From Enterobacterales bacterium (GTDB lineage Bacteria > Pseudomonadota > Gammaproteobacteria > Enterobacterales > Enterobacteriaceae), in assembly GCA_003864575.1 (NCBI GenBank), contig BHES01000023.1, forward strand, positions 1 to 36,001: a stretch of DNA of 36,001 bases, read 5' to 3'. This document shows, one piece after another, positions 27,610 to 35,875 of this stretch (positions are counted from its first letter, which is position 1; every line of letters starts with the position of its first letter). The translations under genes and the position numbers were made by a program. The notes beneath the pieces are model-generated. The model saw nothing but the letters and a program-made list of their open reading frames with translations, ran no database searches and was not told where the DNA came from.

Positions 27610-27924
27610 ATGAAGTTATTCAAGGCATTGTCGGCATTTTGCATGGCAGCTGTTGTCGTCATGGCGGTAGCAGCTTGTGCGCCAACGAAGAAATCAGAAG
27701 GCACCGGCGGTTATATCGATGACACCGTTGTGACCACCAAAGTGAAATCTGCTTTGCTGGCTGACAAAACCATTAAGTCGACTGAAATCAGCGTAGAAAC
27801 CTTTAAAGGCCGGGTACAGTTGAGTGGGTTTGTAACCTCAACGTCTGATGCAAACCGTGCGGTCGAAGTGACACGTGGCGTAGCAGGCGTGAAATCCATC
27901 GAAAATGATATGCGTGTGAAATAG
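27610..27924 (+). CDS. BON-domain lipoprotein
   Basis: This 104-residue protein has a signal peptide (KLFKALSAFCMAAVVVMAV) ending in a lipobox-like VAAC, with the lipidated Cys at about residue 23. A single BON domain follows (about 37-104: DDTVVTTKVKSALLADKTI, then VETFKGRVQLSGFVTSTSD, then VAGVKSIENDMRV). BON domains occur in OsmY and in envelope-stress proteins, where they are thought to bind phospholipids or support membrane integrity. GGAGAG lies eight bases before the ATG. It stands between trpA and ompW, where E. coli has yciGFE. The precise role is unknown; it is not simply OsmY, which has two BON domains and no lipobox. Confidence 0.85.
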   Translation: MKLFKALSAFCMAAVVVMAVAACAPTKKSEGTGGYIDDTVVTTKVKSALLADKTIKSTEISVETFKGRVQLSGFVTSTSDANRAVEVTRGVAGVKSIENDMRVK

Positions 27925-27954
27925 CACGGATTATTTTGTGATGCGGTAGAAAAC

Positions 27955-27983
27955 GAAGAGGCGCAAAAAGCGCCTCTTTTTTA
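27955..27983. terminator. Terminator between the BON lipoprotein gene and ompW
   Basis: GAGGCGC and GCGCCTC pair around AAAAA, followed by TTTTTT on the plus strand. The genes on both sides converge, so it probably serves both, though the minus-strand U-tract is weak. Confidence 0.88.
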
Positions 27984-28006
27984 TTACGTTTTTGATGAGT
28001 CGATGG

Positions 28007-28639
28007 TCAGAAACGGTAACCGACGGCAAACATAAACACGAACGGGTCAATGCGAGTATCAATACTCTGTTGCTCACCGGCCGCCTTAAATTTCACCTTC
28101 GTATCGATATCCATCCACCAAACTGACATGTTAATCAGCCAGTTATCGTCCAGATTGTAGTCCAGTCCAGCCTGTGTCGCTACGCCCCAGGAGTTTTTGA
28201 CGCTCAAATCTGTTAACCCGGCATCACGCCCGGTTTGGTTGAATTTTTCATCAAAGAACATGGTGTAGTTAACACCCAAACCCAGGTACGGACGCAGCTT
28301 ATCCTGACGGTCACCAAAATAGTATTGCGCCATTAATGATGGCGGTAGTTGTTTTACCGAAGCAATATTGCCCGTAGGGTTCAGACCGACGTTATGTTTA
28401 AACGGGCTTGCCCCCAATAACTCGACCCCGATGTTATCAGTCACCATGTAACCAAAGGTCAGGCCCAACTCGGTATTATTATCAATATTAAATGAACCCA
28501 TTCCCAGGACGTTATCTGACCCTCCGGTCGGACGTACTGTCGCCGTACCTGCGCGGAAAATAAAATCCCCTGCCTGATGTGCACTGGCAATTGTCGGCAT
28601 AGCTGCCGCTGCGATTAATGCCCAATATGCTGCTTTCAT
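28007..28639 (-). CDS. ompW: Outer membrane protein OmpW
   Basis: This 210-residue protein has a signal peptide (MKAAYWALIAAAAMPTIASA, cleaved before HQAGD). It is an eight-stranded beta-barrel of the OmpW/AlkL family: GDFIFRAGTATVRPTG, TELGLTFGYMVTDNIGVELL, PSLMAQYYFGD, RPYLGLGVNYTMFFDE and the C-terminal FMFAVGYRF ending in Phe. E. coli OmpW has 212 residues. It is thought to let small hydrophobic molecules pass and responds to anaerobiosis, iron and stress. AAGGA lies nine bases before the ATG. A 5' leader of about 100 bases with two small hairpins follows the FNR-type site upstream. Confidence 0.96.
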   Translation of the reverse strand: MKAAYWALIAAAAMPTIASAHQAGDFIFRAGTATVRPTGGSDNVLGMGSFNIDNNTELGLTFGYMVTDNIGVELLGASPFKHNVGLNPTGNIASVKQLPPSLMAQYYFGDRQDKLRPYLGLGVNYTMFFDEKFNQTGRDAGLTDLSVKNSWGVATQAGLDYNLDDNWLINMSVWWMDIDTKVKFKAAGEQQSIDTRIDPFVFMFAVGYRF

Positions 28640-28679
28640 TATCCATTTCCTTTGTGTGGATTTATAACCTGCATGAATA

Positions 28680-28718
28680 TACCTACTCTTGGGTAGGTCT
28701 TGATCCGAGCGGGATCAC
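28680..28718 (-). other. Two short hairpins in the ompW leader
   Basis: ACCTAC with GTAGGT (about 28680-28697) and TGATCC with GGATCA (about 28699-28716) can form two adjacent small stems just upstream of the ompW ribosome-binding site. Their role is not known; they may protect or regulate the leader RNA. Confidence 0.35.
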
Positions 28719-28786
28719 ATCTTTAAATGATTTATTAAGAAATTGCACCTTTCGCAAACTAATCTAAATCATTAAAAAGGAAGGAA

Positions 28787-28800
28787 TTGATCTACATCAA
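28787..28800. promoter_or_regulatory. FNR-type box between ompW and the YkgJ-like gene
   Basis: TTGATCTACATCAA is a perfect match to the FNR consensus TTGAT-N4-ATCAA. It lies 148 bases upstream of ompW. With the usual -41.5 spacing it would set the ompW start near 28752, with TAGATT (28761-28766, minus strand) as a -10. E. coli ompW is known to be FNR-activated. It could also affect the divergent gene. Confidence 0.65.
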
Positions 28801-28928
28801 AAATGAGCATCTAAGTGCTGTTCGCAAAGTGAACAAATAGTCATTGCTTAAAAACTGGCCCCTGCGTAGCTTGCATGAACAATGTAGATTTTGAGTTTGA
28901 TGCTGTAAGGAGTCAGCAGTTTTCCTCG

Positions 28929-29306
28929 ATGAGCGAAATTAACAATCCGTGTGTCTCCTGTGGCGCGTGCTGTGCCTATTTTCGTGTTTCCTTTTATTGG
29001 GCTGAATCAGCAGATGCGGGCGGGGTTGTTCCTCAGGCTTTGACTGAACAGATCACTCCTTTTCTAAGCTGCATGCAGGGTACCAACAGTCAATCTCCGC
29101 GCTGCGTTGCGTTGGAAGGAGAAATTGGCCAGTCTGTATCCTGTTCTATTTACCTTAACCGCCCAACGCCTTGCCATGAATTCGACCCATCAGGGTTTAG
29201 CGGGGTAAGCAATGAAGCCTGTGACCGCGCACGTGCGCAATACGGTCTCCCTCCTGTTGACCCCACCCTCTCGCTGTCTATTTTCACAACAGTTGCCGCA
29301 GTTTGA
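28929..29306 (+). CDS. YkgJ-family cysteine-cluster protein
   Basis: This protein of about 125 residues is of the zinc/iron-chelating CxxCxxCC family. [20 protein letters not shown] (about 6-25), then [27 protein letters not shown] and [13 protein letters not shown] carry the conserved cysteines. It resembles E. coli YkgJ (109 residues). I chose the ATG of [11 protein letters not shown] on homology; AAGGAG (28907-28912) lies 16 bases ahead, further than ideal, and the frame also opens at 28875 without a ribosome site, so the start is uncertain. Function unknown; metal binding is expected. It is divergent from ompW and shares its FNR-type region. Confidence 0.82.
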   Translation: MSEINNPCVSCGACCAYFRVSFYWAESADAGGVVPQALTEQITPFLSCMQGTNSQSPRCVALEGEIGQSVSCSIYLNRPTPCHEFDPSGFSGVSNEACDRARAQYGLPPVDPTLSLSIFTTVAAV

Positions 29307-29432
29307 TTCAGCGATTGATCAGGCGGATCGATAAGAAATCAGTCAGATATCATTGCCGGGGTGCCACCGTGCAACATTACAGGGTACAATCCCCGCCTGA
29401 TTGTCTTTCGATTATTTTGCCAAGGAGCGTTC

Positions 29433-30185
29433 ATGCCTATCACGGCCGGTGCGTTGTACCGTGACAGTTTCAACTTTATGCGTAACCAGCTCTCCAGCAT
29501 TTTGCTGCTGGCCCTGCTGACTGCATTTATTACCGTCATTTTGAATCAACTCTTAATCCCTGGAGGCGACCAACTGAGCCTGCTCAGCGCAACCAGTGAT
29601 GACCTGTCTGGCACGACAGGCATGAGCCTGCAGGAACTTATTCAGAACATGTCACCCGAACAGCAGATGGTGCTGCTCAAAGTGTCTGGCGCAGCTACCT
29701 TCTCCGCACTGGTTGGCAATGTGTTGCTGGTCGGTGGGATGCTGACGCTGATTCAAATGGTGTCAAATGGTATGAATACCAGCGCACTGCGCGCAATTGG
29801 CGCTTCTGCGCCCGTTCTGCCGCGTCTGCTGGGCCTGATGCTGATTTGTACGCTGCTGATTCAACTGGGCCTGACGCTATTTGTCGTGCCTGGCGTCGTG
29901 ATTGCCGTAGCCGTTTCTATGTCGCCGGTTATCAGTTGCACGGAAAAAATGGGCGTATTTAAGTCCATTAAAGTCAGCACTAAGCTGGCCTTTGCTAATG
30001 CCCGCCTGGTGTTTCCGGCGATCATGTTCTGGCTGGCCGCTAAAATGCTGATCCTACTGGCAGTAAGCCATCTCACTATCCTGCCGACCATGGCCGCGAC
30101 GGTTGTGATGAGTACGCTGAGCAACCTGATTTCAGCCCTGCTGCTGATTTATCTGTTCCGTCTCTACACAAAACTGCGTGTCTGA
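29433..30185 (+). CDS. yciC: YciC, UPF0259 inner-membrane protein
   Basis: This 250-residue membrane protein has several transmembrane helices (about [59 protein letters not shown]; then [20 protein letters not shown] and [13 protein letters not shown]). It starts [20 protein letters not shown], like E. coli YciC (247 residues). AAGGAG precedes the ATG by seven bases; the upstream frame from 29361 is not needed. Function is unknown; the conserved neighbourhood with yciB and yciA suggests envelope physiology. Confidence 0.93.
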   Translation: MPITAGALYRDSFNFMRNQLSSILLLALLTAFITVILNQLLIPGGDQLSLLSATSDDLSGTTGMSLQELIQNMSPEQQMVLLKVSGAATFSALVGNVLLVGGMLTLIQMVSNGMNTSALRAIGASAPVLPRLLGLMLICTLLIQLGLTLFVVPGVVIAVAVSMSPVISCTEKMGVFKSIKVSTKLAFANARLVFPAIMFWLAAKMLILLAVSHLTILPTMAATVVMSTLSNLISALLLIYLFRLYTKLRV

Positions 30186-30203
30186 ATATCACGAACCGTC
30201 ATT

Positions 30204-30232
30204 GAAAGGGTGCTCTGGCGCCCTTTTCTTTT
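30204..30232 (+). terminator. Terminator after yciC
   Basis: AAAGGGTGC and GCGCCCTTTT form a stem with one G-U pair around TCTG, followed by CTTTT, about 20 bases after the yciC stop. Confidence 0.75.
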
Positions 30233-30286
30233 GTCTGTGAAATGATTCCGGTATAGTCAAACCATACAATAAACATGGAATGAAGT

Positions 30287-30826
30287 ATGAAGCAGCTCCT
30301 CGATTTTCTTCCCCTGGTCGTCTTTTTCGTTTTCTATAAGATGTACGACATTTTTGTCGCCTCCGGTGCGCTGATTGCAGCGACCGCGCTGGCTTTGATC
30401 TTCACCTGGATTAAATACCGCAAAGTCGAAAAGATGACGCTCATCACTTTTGCCATGGTGGCTGTTTTCGGCACCCTGACGCTGGTATTCCATAATGATG
30501 AATTCATTAAATGGAAAGTGACGGTCATTTACGTATTGTTCTCAGTCGCTCTGCTGGTAAGCCAGTTGGTACTGAAAAAACCGCTGATTCAGCGTATGTT
30601 GGGCAAAGAGCTGACGCTGCCTGACCACGTGTGGAACAAGCTCAATTTCAGTTGGGCAATATTCTTCCTGCTGTGTGGGCTGGCCAATATCTATGTCGCC
30701 TTCTGGTTACCCCAGGAAGTCTGGGTTAATTTCAAAGTGTTCGGCCTGACCGCGCTCACGCTGGTATTTACCCTGCTGAGTGGCGTTTATATTTACCGGC
30801 ATATGCCGGATGAAGAAAAAAAATAA
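30287..30826 (+). CDS. yciB: YciB, inner-membrane intracellular septation-type protein
   Basis: This 179-residue polytopic membrane protein has the same length as E. coli YciB and nearly the same sequence: [59 protein letters not shown] and [19 protein letters not shown]. It has five predicted transmembrane segments. In E. coli it contributes to normal envelope integrity and cell envelope synthesis and interacts with elongation and division proteins; in Shigella the homologue (IspA) affects septation. A short 67-base space separates it from yciA. Confidence 0.96.
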   Translation: MKQLLDFLPLVVFFVFYKMYDIFVASGALIAATALALIFTWIKYRKVEKMTLITFAMVAVFGTLTLVFHNDEFIKWKVTVIYVLFSVALLVSQLVLKKPLIQRMLGKELTLPDHVWNKLNFSWAIFFLLCGLANIYVAFWLPQEVWVNFKVFGLTALTLVFTLLSGVYIYRHMPDEEKK

Positions 30827-30868
30827 GCATTCTCCTGCATGGGCCTTTCTCTTCGAGAGGCCTCAATT

Positions 30869-30919
30869 ATGAATAGCCAAGAAGCCGACCAATATGAACG
30901 AGAAACAGAGCCTGCCTAA
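30869..30919 (+). CDS. Possible 16-residue leader peptide overlapping the yciA start
   Basis: ATG at 30869 follows GAGAGG at a good distance (seven bases) and encodes MNSQEADQYERETEPA before a TAA at 30917-30919. The stop lies inside the yciA coding region, whose own ATG (30894) has only a weak ribosome site. This could couple translation into yciA. There is no homology to support it, so it remains a candidate. Confidence 0.35.
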   Translation: MNSQEADQYERETEPA

Positions 30920-31334
30920 TGGCGAAATGGTATTACGCACGCTGGCAATGCCTGCGGATACTAACGCTAATGGCGATATTTTTGGCGGATGGTTGATGTC
31001 GCAAATGGACATGGGCGGAGCGATTCAGGCCAAGGAGATTGCCAAAGGTCGTGTGGTTACCGTGCGTGTCGATGGTATGACGTTTCTGAAACCTGTCGCC
31101 GTGGGCGATGTGGTGTGCTGCTACGCACGCTGTATCAGGACCGGCAACAGCTCCATCACTATCAATGTCGAAGTCTGGGTGAAGAAAGTCTCTTCAGAAC
31201 CCATTGGGCAGCGCTACAGAGCCACTGAAGCGGTATTTACCTATGTCGCAGTAGATGATGAAGGTAAGTCACGTACCTTGCCGGACGGCAGAAGTAATTT
31301 TAGCGTGGAGTCCGGCGGCGTCTCAGAAGACTGA
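30894..31334 (+). CDS. yciA: Acyl-CoA thioester hydrolase YciA
   Basis: This 146-residue hotdog-fold thioesterase hydrolyses a wide range of acyl-CoAs. The signature is LAMPADTNANGDIFGGWLMS (about residues 17-36), including the catalytic Asp in the GDIFGG turn; GRVVTVRVDGMTFLKPVAVG and EPIGQRYRATEAVFTYVAVD complete the fold. E. coli YciA has 132 residues; here the C-terminal tail (SRTLPDGRSNFSVESGGVSED) is about 14 residues longer. It is followed by a terminator shared with convergent tonB. Confidence 0.95.
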   Translation: MNEKQSLPNGEMVLRTLAMPADTNANGDIFGGWLMSQMDMGGAIQAKEIAKGRVVTVRVDGMTFLKPVAVGDVVCCYARCIRTGNSSITINVEVWVKKVSSEPIGQRYRATEAVFTYVAVDDEGKSRTLPDGRSNFSVESGGVSED

Positions 31335-31383
31335 GTGAAGGTTGGGTCATTCTTGCCAATAAATCTCTCTGCCAGCCAGAAAA

Positions 31384-31416
31384 TAAAAAGGTCGCCCACT
31401 GTGGCGACCTTTTTAT
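31384..31416. terminator. Bidirectional terminator between yciA and tonB
   Basis: AAAAAGGTCGCC and GGCGACCTTTTT form a 12-bp stem around CACTGT, ending in T and A runs on both sides, between two convergent genes. Confidence 0.93.
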
Positions 31417-31432
31417 TAAGGGCATATCGGTT

Positions 31433-32170
31433 TTATTCCACCGAAGTGCCGCCGTTGATACGAAACACCAGGTTAACCACCAAGTTATTCGCCGCTTTCG
31501 GTTCGTAGCGCCATTTGCGCATCGCCTGTTTGACTTCCCGCTCGAACATATTGCGCGGCTCGGCAGACAAGATACGCACGTTATCTACACGCCCTTCGCT
31601 GTCGACATCAAACTGCACCCGCACACGACCTTCCAGACGCAATGCAAAGGCTCTGGCCGGGTATTGCGGTTTCGAACGGTCTAACGGTCGTGGCCCGGTG
31701 CTTATGCCCTGAGTGGCTGGCGCAGAAGGTTTGGCCGCAGGTTTAACATCAGACTTGTTGTTAAACAGTGAAGCATCGTCCGTGACTTTTGGCTTTTCCG
31801 CTCTCTCAACGGTTTTCTCCACCGGTTTCGCTTTCGGCTTCGGTTTTTCGACCGGCTTCTTCACGGGTTTCGGCTTAGGTTTTGGCTCTGGTAACGGCAC
31901 AGCTTCTGGTGGCGGTGGTGGCTCAGGCTTCACTTCAGGCTCGGGTTCCGGCTCGGGCTCGGGCTCACGCGCAACCTGTGGTTTTGGTGGTGGTGCAAAA
32001 TCCGCCGGATTCACCATCGTGACACTCATTACCTGCAGTTGCTGCTTTGGCAGTTTAATGGGGTCCCTCATGGTGACATACAGTAAGGCGGCAATAACCG
32101 CGACGTGAATGCCGACGGCAATGGCAAACGGCAAAGTGATGCGAACAAATCCAAACTTTTTTAGCGGCAT
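31433..32170 (-). CDS. tonB: Energy transducer TonB
   Basis: This 245-residue protein has one N-terminal membrane helix ([20 protein letters not shown], about residues 13-32, with the functional His in the helix). A periplasmic Pro-rich stretch contains Glu-Pro repeats ([20 protein letters not shown]) and then Lys-Pro repeats ([20 protein letters not shown]). The C-terminal domain has [20 protein letters not shown] and the conserved [18 protein letters not shown]. With ExbBD it transmits the proton-motive force to outer-membrane siderophore and B12 receptors. E. coli TonB has 239 residues. It is divergent from yciI. A Fur-like site lies upstream. Confidence 0.97.
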   Translation of the reverse strand: MPLKKFGFVRITLPFAIAVGIHVAVIAALLYVTMRDPIKLPKQQLQVMSVTMVNPADFAPPPKPQVAREPEPEPEPEPEVKPEPPPPPEAVPLPEPKPKPKPVKKPVEKPKPKAKPVEKTVERAEKPKVTDDASLFNNKSDVKPAAKPSAPATQGISTGPRPLDRSKPQYPARAFALRLEGRVRVQFDVDSEGRVDNVRILSAEPRNMFEREVKQAMRKWRYEPKAANNLVVNLVFRINGGTSVE

Positions 32171-32207
32171 AATGATTCATTTTCCCCGTGAAGCCGCAAG
32201 TTTAAAT

Positions 32208-32226
32208 GCAAATAGCAATCATATTC
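32208..32226 (-). promoter_or_regulatory. Fur-box-like site in the tonB promoter region
   Basis: On the minus strand GAATATGATTGCTATTTGC matches 11 of 19 positions of the Fur consensus GATAATGATAATCATTATC. It lies about 40 bases upstream of the tonB ATG. The same sequence occurs, as I recall, at the E. coli tonB promoter. Iron control of tonB is well known. Confidence 0.55.
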
Positions 32227-32384
32227 AACACCGAGATGACAACTATTCTCAAATCGAAGCCTATTTGATCTAACGCAAAGCACTTTCTTCCCGCTTGAGG
32301 TTTCGCTATGGTGAATAAGGCGGTTGAATATGAGGCCGTTTTCCCGTTATTTCCTGATAACCCTTATGATAATAAAGGTGATCT

Positions 32385-32681
32385 ATGCTTTACGTAATTT
32401 ATTCAGAAGATGTGGCTGACTCACTGGAAAAACGCCGTGTTGCGCGCCCGGCGCACATTGAACGTTTGCAGAAAATGCATGAACTTGGCCGCGTACTGAT
32501 TGGCGGGCCTACGCCGGCCATCGACAGCAATGACCCGGGCGATGCCGGCATGAGTGGCTCGGTTCTGATCATGGAGTTTGAAACGCTGGAAGCGGCGAAA
32601 ACCTGGGCTGATGCAGATCCATATGTTGAAGCGGGTGTTTATAAAAGTGTGACTGTGAAACCGTTCAAACGCGTTTTCTGA
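32385..32681 (+). CDS. yciI: YciI family protein
   Basis: This 98-residue protein has the E. coli YciI length. It has a ferredoxin-like alpha+beta fold, with [16 protein letters not shown] at the start, [20 protein letters not shown] carrying the conserved His, and [21 protein letters not shown] at the end. Related proteins are muconolactone isomerase-like or dehalogenases acting on chlorinated rings, but the role of YciI itself is unknown. It follows the divergent tonB promoter region and is followed by a hairpin terminator. Confidence 0.93.
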   Translation: MLYVIYSEDVADSLEKRRVARPAHIERLQKMHELGRVLIGGPTPAIDSNDPGDAGMSGSVLIMEFETLEAAKTWADADPYVEAGVYKSVTVKPFKRVF

Positions 32682-32730
32682 GTCAATGCACGGCCAGAAG
32701 TAATACGAAAATACTTTCTCAATGCAACAA

Positions 32731-32756
32731 GGCCGCCATTGCGCGGCCATTTTTCG
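32731..32756 (+). terminator. Terminator after yciI
   Basis: GGCCGC and GCGGCC pair around CATTGC and are followed by ATTTTT, about 50 bases after the yciI stop. Confidence 0.75.
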
Positions 32757-32854
32757 AGGCGTATCTACAACTGAGTTCAGGCTGTTAAAGCAATCACAAT
32801 CAACCCGTGGCTTCTATGGTAGAATGCGTCTCCCTACCCCAGAGGTACGCCCTT

Positions 32855-33016
32855 ATGTCATTCTTCGACGGATTGAAGTTTCTTTCCAGCCAGAAAACCA
32901 AAGTGACCTGCCCGGAATGCAAAGCAGTTACCGAACAAATAAGCTCGAAGGTTCGCAAGAATTCAACGCTGGTTTGCCCAAAATGCGGTGCGCTTTTCCA
33001 ACCTAAAGATCGCTGA
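32855..33016 (+). CDS. Small zinc-ribbon protein
   Basis: This 53-residue protein starts MSFFDGLKFLSSQKTKVTCP and carries two CxxC pairs (CPECKAV and CPKCGALF), separated by about 20 residues, the layout of a zinc ribbon (YnfU-like). AGAGG lies eight bases before the ATG. It is short, basic and cytoplasmic, and its function is unknown. Its stop codon directly abuts the stop codon of yciY on the other strand, without a terminator between the two genes. A longer upstream frame from 32807 overlaps the AT-rich leader and lacks homology. Confidence 0.78.
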   Translation: MSFFDGLKFLSSQKTKVTCPECKAVTEQISSKVRKNSTLVCPKCGALFQPKDR

Positions 33017-33199
33017 TCAAGAACCCCATTCGTATGCCACGGCATAGAGCGAAAGCCGCTGATGTTGCTGGTGATGAATCTGCCGGATACGGTAGATATG
33101 ACGATAACGTCTGGACTGACCTTCCAGCCAGCGGCTTCTGCGGCGCTGAGACTGGCGTAACATTCGCCAGCGCCCGACTTCATTCCTGCTGCGTTTCAT
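33017..33199 (-). CDS. yciY: YciY family small protein
   Basis: This 60-residue highly basic protein begins MKRSRNEVGRWRMLRQSQRR, then SRWLEGQSRR, matching E. coli YciY (57 residues, MKRSRTEVGRWRM...) in the same place next to cls. Arg makes up about a quarter of the first 35 residues. GGGAAC lies about nine bases before the ATG. Function unknown; RNA or DNA binding would be a guess from charge only. It is divergent from clsA and abuts the zinc-ribbon gene. Confidence 0.85.
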   Translation of the reverse strand: MKRSRNEVGRWRMLRQSQRRRSRWLEGQSRRYRHIYRIRQIHHQQHQRLSLYAVAYEWGS

Positions 33200-33476
33200 G
33201 CAAATTGTTCCCGTTGACTACTTTTTCCGTGCTCTCTTCCGCACAGACTGCGGGAGTATTATAGGCCGATGATTTTGTGATCCAAGCCTTGTTTCACCCT
33301 AAGATGTCAGTTTTCAGCTACCCTTGATGACAATCCGGTGAAGGTTTTTACTCCCAGCACCGTTTTCAGAGGTAGCTGATTGATTGAAGGGCGTAAATTC
33401 GTTAAAACAATACCCCCTTTCACTGACACTGCGTACACTCCATCCCCATGGCTTGCGAACAGGACTTTTCGTCTTT

Positions 33477-34937
33477 ATGACAACTTTTTATGCGGTAATT
33501 AGCTGGCTTTTAATTTTTGGCTACTGGTTACTGATTGCCGGCGTGACGCTGCGCATTTTAATGAAGCGACGCGCGGTGCCTTCGGCCATGGCATGGTTGC
33601 TGATTATCTACATTCTTCCGCTGGTCGGAATTATTGCTTATCTCTCCTTTGGCGAGCTGCATTTGGGTAAACGCCGAGCAGAGCGCGCTAAAGCGATGTG
33701 GCCTTCTACCGCACGGTGGCTTAATGATCTCAAAGGCTGCCACCGGATTTTTGCGACTGAAAACAGTGAAATTGCCAGTTCTCTATTCCAGCTGTGCGAA
33801 CGCCGTCAGGGGATTGCGGGCGTCAAAGGCAATCAACTCCAGCTACTGACCACCAGTGATGACACCCTGCACGCCATCATGCGCGACATCGAACTGGCGC
33901 GAAATAATATCGAGATGGTGTTCTATATCTGGCAACCCGGCGGCCTGGTTGATCAGGTGGCAGAGTCGCTGATGGCAGCATCACGTCGCGGTATTCACTG
34001 CCGTCTGATGCTTGACTCCGCGGGCAGTGTCGCGTTCTTCCGCAGCCCTTATCCCTCGATGATGCGTAATGCCGGCATCGAAGTGGTTGAAGCGCTTAAA
34101 GTGAATCTTTTCCGTGTTTTCCTGCGCCGCATGGATTTACGCCAGCACCGTAAAATTATCTTAATCGATAACTACGTGGCGTATACGGGTAGCATGAACA
34201 TGGTCGATCCGCGCTTCTTCAAGCAGGATGCAGGAGTCGGGCAGTGGATCGATCTTATGGCGCGCATGGAAGGCCCGGTAGCCACTACGATGGGGATTGT
34301 CTATTCGTGTGACTGGGAAATTGAGACCGGTAAGCGCATTTTGCCGCCTGAACCTGACGTCAATCAGATGCCTTTCGAACAGGAAAGCGGCCACACTATT
34401 CAGGTGATCGCCTCCGGTCCGGGGTTCCCGGAAGATATGATCCATCAGGCACTGTTAACCGCCGCTTACTCTGCCCGCGAGCAACTGGTGATGACGACGC
34501 CGTACTTTGTACCCAGCGACGACCTGCTGCACGCCATCTGTACTGCCGCGCAGCGTGGCGTAGATGTCAGCATCGTTATGCCGATGAAAAATGACTCGAT
34601 GATGGTAGGCTGGGCCAGTCGGGCGTTCTTCAATGAGTTACTCGAAGCCGGCGTTAAGATTTATCAGTTCGAAGATGGCCTGCTGCATACTAAAAGCATC
34701 CTGGTCGATGGGCAGCTCAGTCTGGTCGGCACGGTGAATTTGGATATGCGCAGCCTGTGGCTGAATTTTGAAATTACGCTGGTGATTGATGATGCTGGTT
34801 TCGGTAACGAACTGGCTCAGGTGCAGGAGGATTATATCGCCCGTTCACACCTGCTCGACGTAGAAGCATGGCTGAAACGTCCCTTCTGGCACCGGATTAT
34901 AGAAAGACTGTTCTACTTTTTCAGCCCGTTGCTGTAA
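33477..34937 (+). CDS. clsA: Cardiolipin synthase A
   Basis: This 486-residue enzyme is identical in length to E. coli ClsA. It joins two phosphatidylglycerol molecules into cardiolipin and glycerol at the inner membrane. Two N-terminal transmembrane helices are present ([20 protein letters not shown] and [20 protein letters not shown]). The two phospholipase D-type HKD motifs are [19 protein letters not shown] and [19 protein letters not shown]. The C-terminus is [10 protein letters not shown] as in E. coli. I chose the ATG of [10 protein letters not shown] on this match; the frame is open upstream to 33384. yciU follows 62 bases later. Confidence 0.96.
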   Translation: MTTFYAVISWLLIFGYWLLIAGVTLRILMKRRAVPSAMAWLLIIYILPLVGIIAYLSFGELHLGKRRAERAKAMWPSTARWLNDLKGCHRIFATENSEIASSLFQLCERRQGIAGVKGNQLQLLTTSDDTLHAIMRDIELARNNIEMVFYIWQPGGLVDQVAESLMAASRRGIHCRLMLDSAGSVAFFRSPYPSMMRNAGIEVVEALKVNLFRVFLRRMDLRQHRKIILIDNYVAYTGSMNMVDPRFFKQDAGVGQWIDLMARMEGPVATTMGIVYSCDWEIETGKRILPPEPDVNQMPFEQESGHTIQVIASGPGFPEDMIHQALLTAAYSAREQLVMTTPYFVPSDDLLHAICTAAQRGVDVSIVMPMKNDSMMVGWASRAFFNELLEAGVKIYQFEDGLLHTKSILVDGQLSLVGTVNLDMRSLWLNFEITLVIDDAGFGNELAQVQEDYIARSHLLDVEAWLKRPFWHRIIERLFYFFSPLL

Positions 34938-34999
34938 AAGCCGCGACGGGAATGTTTTAATACGTCCAGCAATACTCCACTTTTACTGATGAGAATGTT

Positions 35000-35323
35000 A
35001 TGGATCTGAATAATCGCCTGACCGAAGACGAAACTCTTGAACAAGCCTACGATATTTTTCTGGAACTGGCGGGCGACAACCTCGATCCTGCTGATATCTT
35101 GATCTTCAATCTTGAGTTCGAAGAGCGCGGCGGTGCTGAGTTGCATGATCCGGCCGAGGATTGGGTTGAACATGTCGATTACGACCTGAACCCGGATTTC
35201 TTCGCCGAGGTGGTGATCGGTCTGGCAGATGCCGAAGACCAGCCTATCAACGATATTTTCGCCCGTGTGCTGATGTGTCGGGAAAAAGATAACAAGCTGT
35301 GTCATATCCTCTGGAAAGAGTGA
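35000..35323 (+). CDS. yciU: YciU, DsDNA-mimic-type acidic protein
   Basis: This 107-residue, strongly acidic protein matches E. coli YciU (109): [60 protein letters not shown] and [14 protein letters not shown]. The family includes Haemophilus HI1450, a putative double-stranded DNA mimic whose negative surface resembles DNA. The target in this organism is unknown. It is in its usual place between clsA and oppF and is followed by a bidirectional terminator. Confidence 0.94.
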   Translation: MDLNNRLTEDETLEQAYDIFLELAGDNLDPADILIFNLEFEERGGAELHDPAEDWVEHVDYDLNPDFFAEVVIGLADAEDQPINDIFARVLMCREKDNKLCHILWKE

Positions 35324-35338
35324 TCATACGGTTCTAAA

Positions 35339-35369
35339 GAAAAAACCTGCCATTGGCAGGTTTTTTTAT
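35339..35369. terminator. Bidirectional terminator between yciU and oppF
   Basis: AAAAAACCTGCC and GGCAGGTTTTTT form a 12-bp stem around ATT, with T runs on the plus strand and, in reverse, after the oppF end. Confidence 0.93.
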
Positions 35370-35392
35370 GCTTATAAACTGAGGTTAATGGA

Positions 35393-35875
35393 TCAGAGTG
35401 GATCCACTTTCAGACAAGAAACCGCGTGGCGGAAGCTGCCTTCCAGCAGCGGACGGGTGATCGCACATTCTGGCCCGGCAATCGGGCAACGGGTGCGGAA
35501 CACGCAGCCTGACGGCGGGTTAATCGGCGAAGGCAGATCCCCTTCCAGCAACTGAATCACCTTATTACGCTCTTTGTCCGGGTCCGGTACAGGCACCGCT
35601 GACATTAGCGCGCGGGTATAAGGATGCTGAGGGTTGTGGTAAACCTCGTCGTAAGTGCCGAGCTCAACCGCATGACCGAGATACATCACCAGCACGCGAT
35701 CGGAGATGTGCTTAACGACGGCCAGATCATGGGCGATGAAGATCAGCGACAACCCCATCTCACGCTGCAATTGCTGCAACAGGTTTACCACCTGCGCCTG
35801 AATTGATACGTCGAGTGCTGACACCGGCTCATCACAGATGATCAGTTTCGGCTCAAGAATCAGGGCTCGTGCAAT
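35393..35875 (-). pseudogene. oppF: Oligopeptide ABC transporter ATP-binding protein OppF, interrupted by an IS66-like insertion
   Basis: Only the last 160 codons are here, starting [20 protein letters not shown]; the full E. coli protein has 334. Walker B ([12 protein letters not shown]), the H-loop ([13 protein letters not shown]) and the C-terminal oligopeptide-transporter domain ([29 protein letters not shown]) are visible. The ABC signature and Walker A lie beyond the junction. OppF normally works with OppD as one of two ATPases of the OppABCDF peptide importer. At 35876 homology stops within the Ile-Ala-Arg segment and IS-like sequence begins, so a functional OppF is not expected. A short in-frame ATG-started piece (35393-35824) remains open but lacks the nucleotide-binding half. 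Confidence 0.93.

Noticed and set aside
31713-32108. A Gly-rich 131-residue frame opposite tonB
   Set aside because: It is produced by the Pro-rich Lys-Pro/Glu-Pro repeats of TonB read in reverse.
33034-33264. A 76-residue plus-strand frame between the zinc ribbon gene and clsA
   Set aside because: It overlaps yciY, which has clear homology on the opposite strand.
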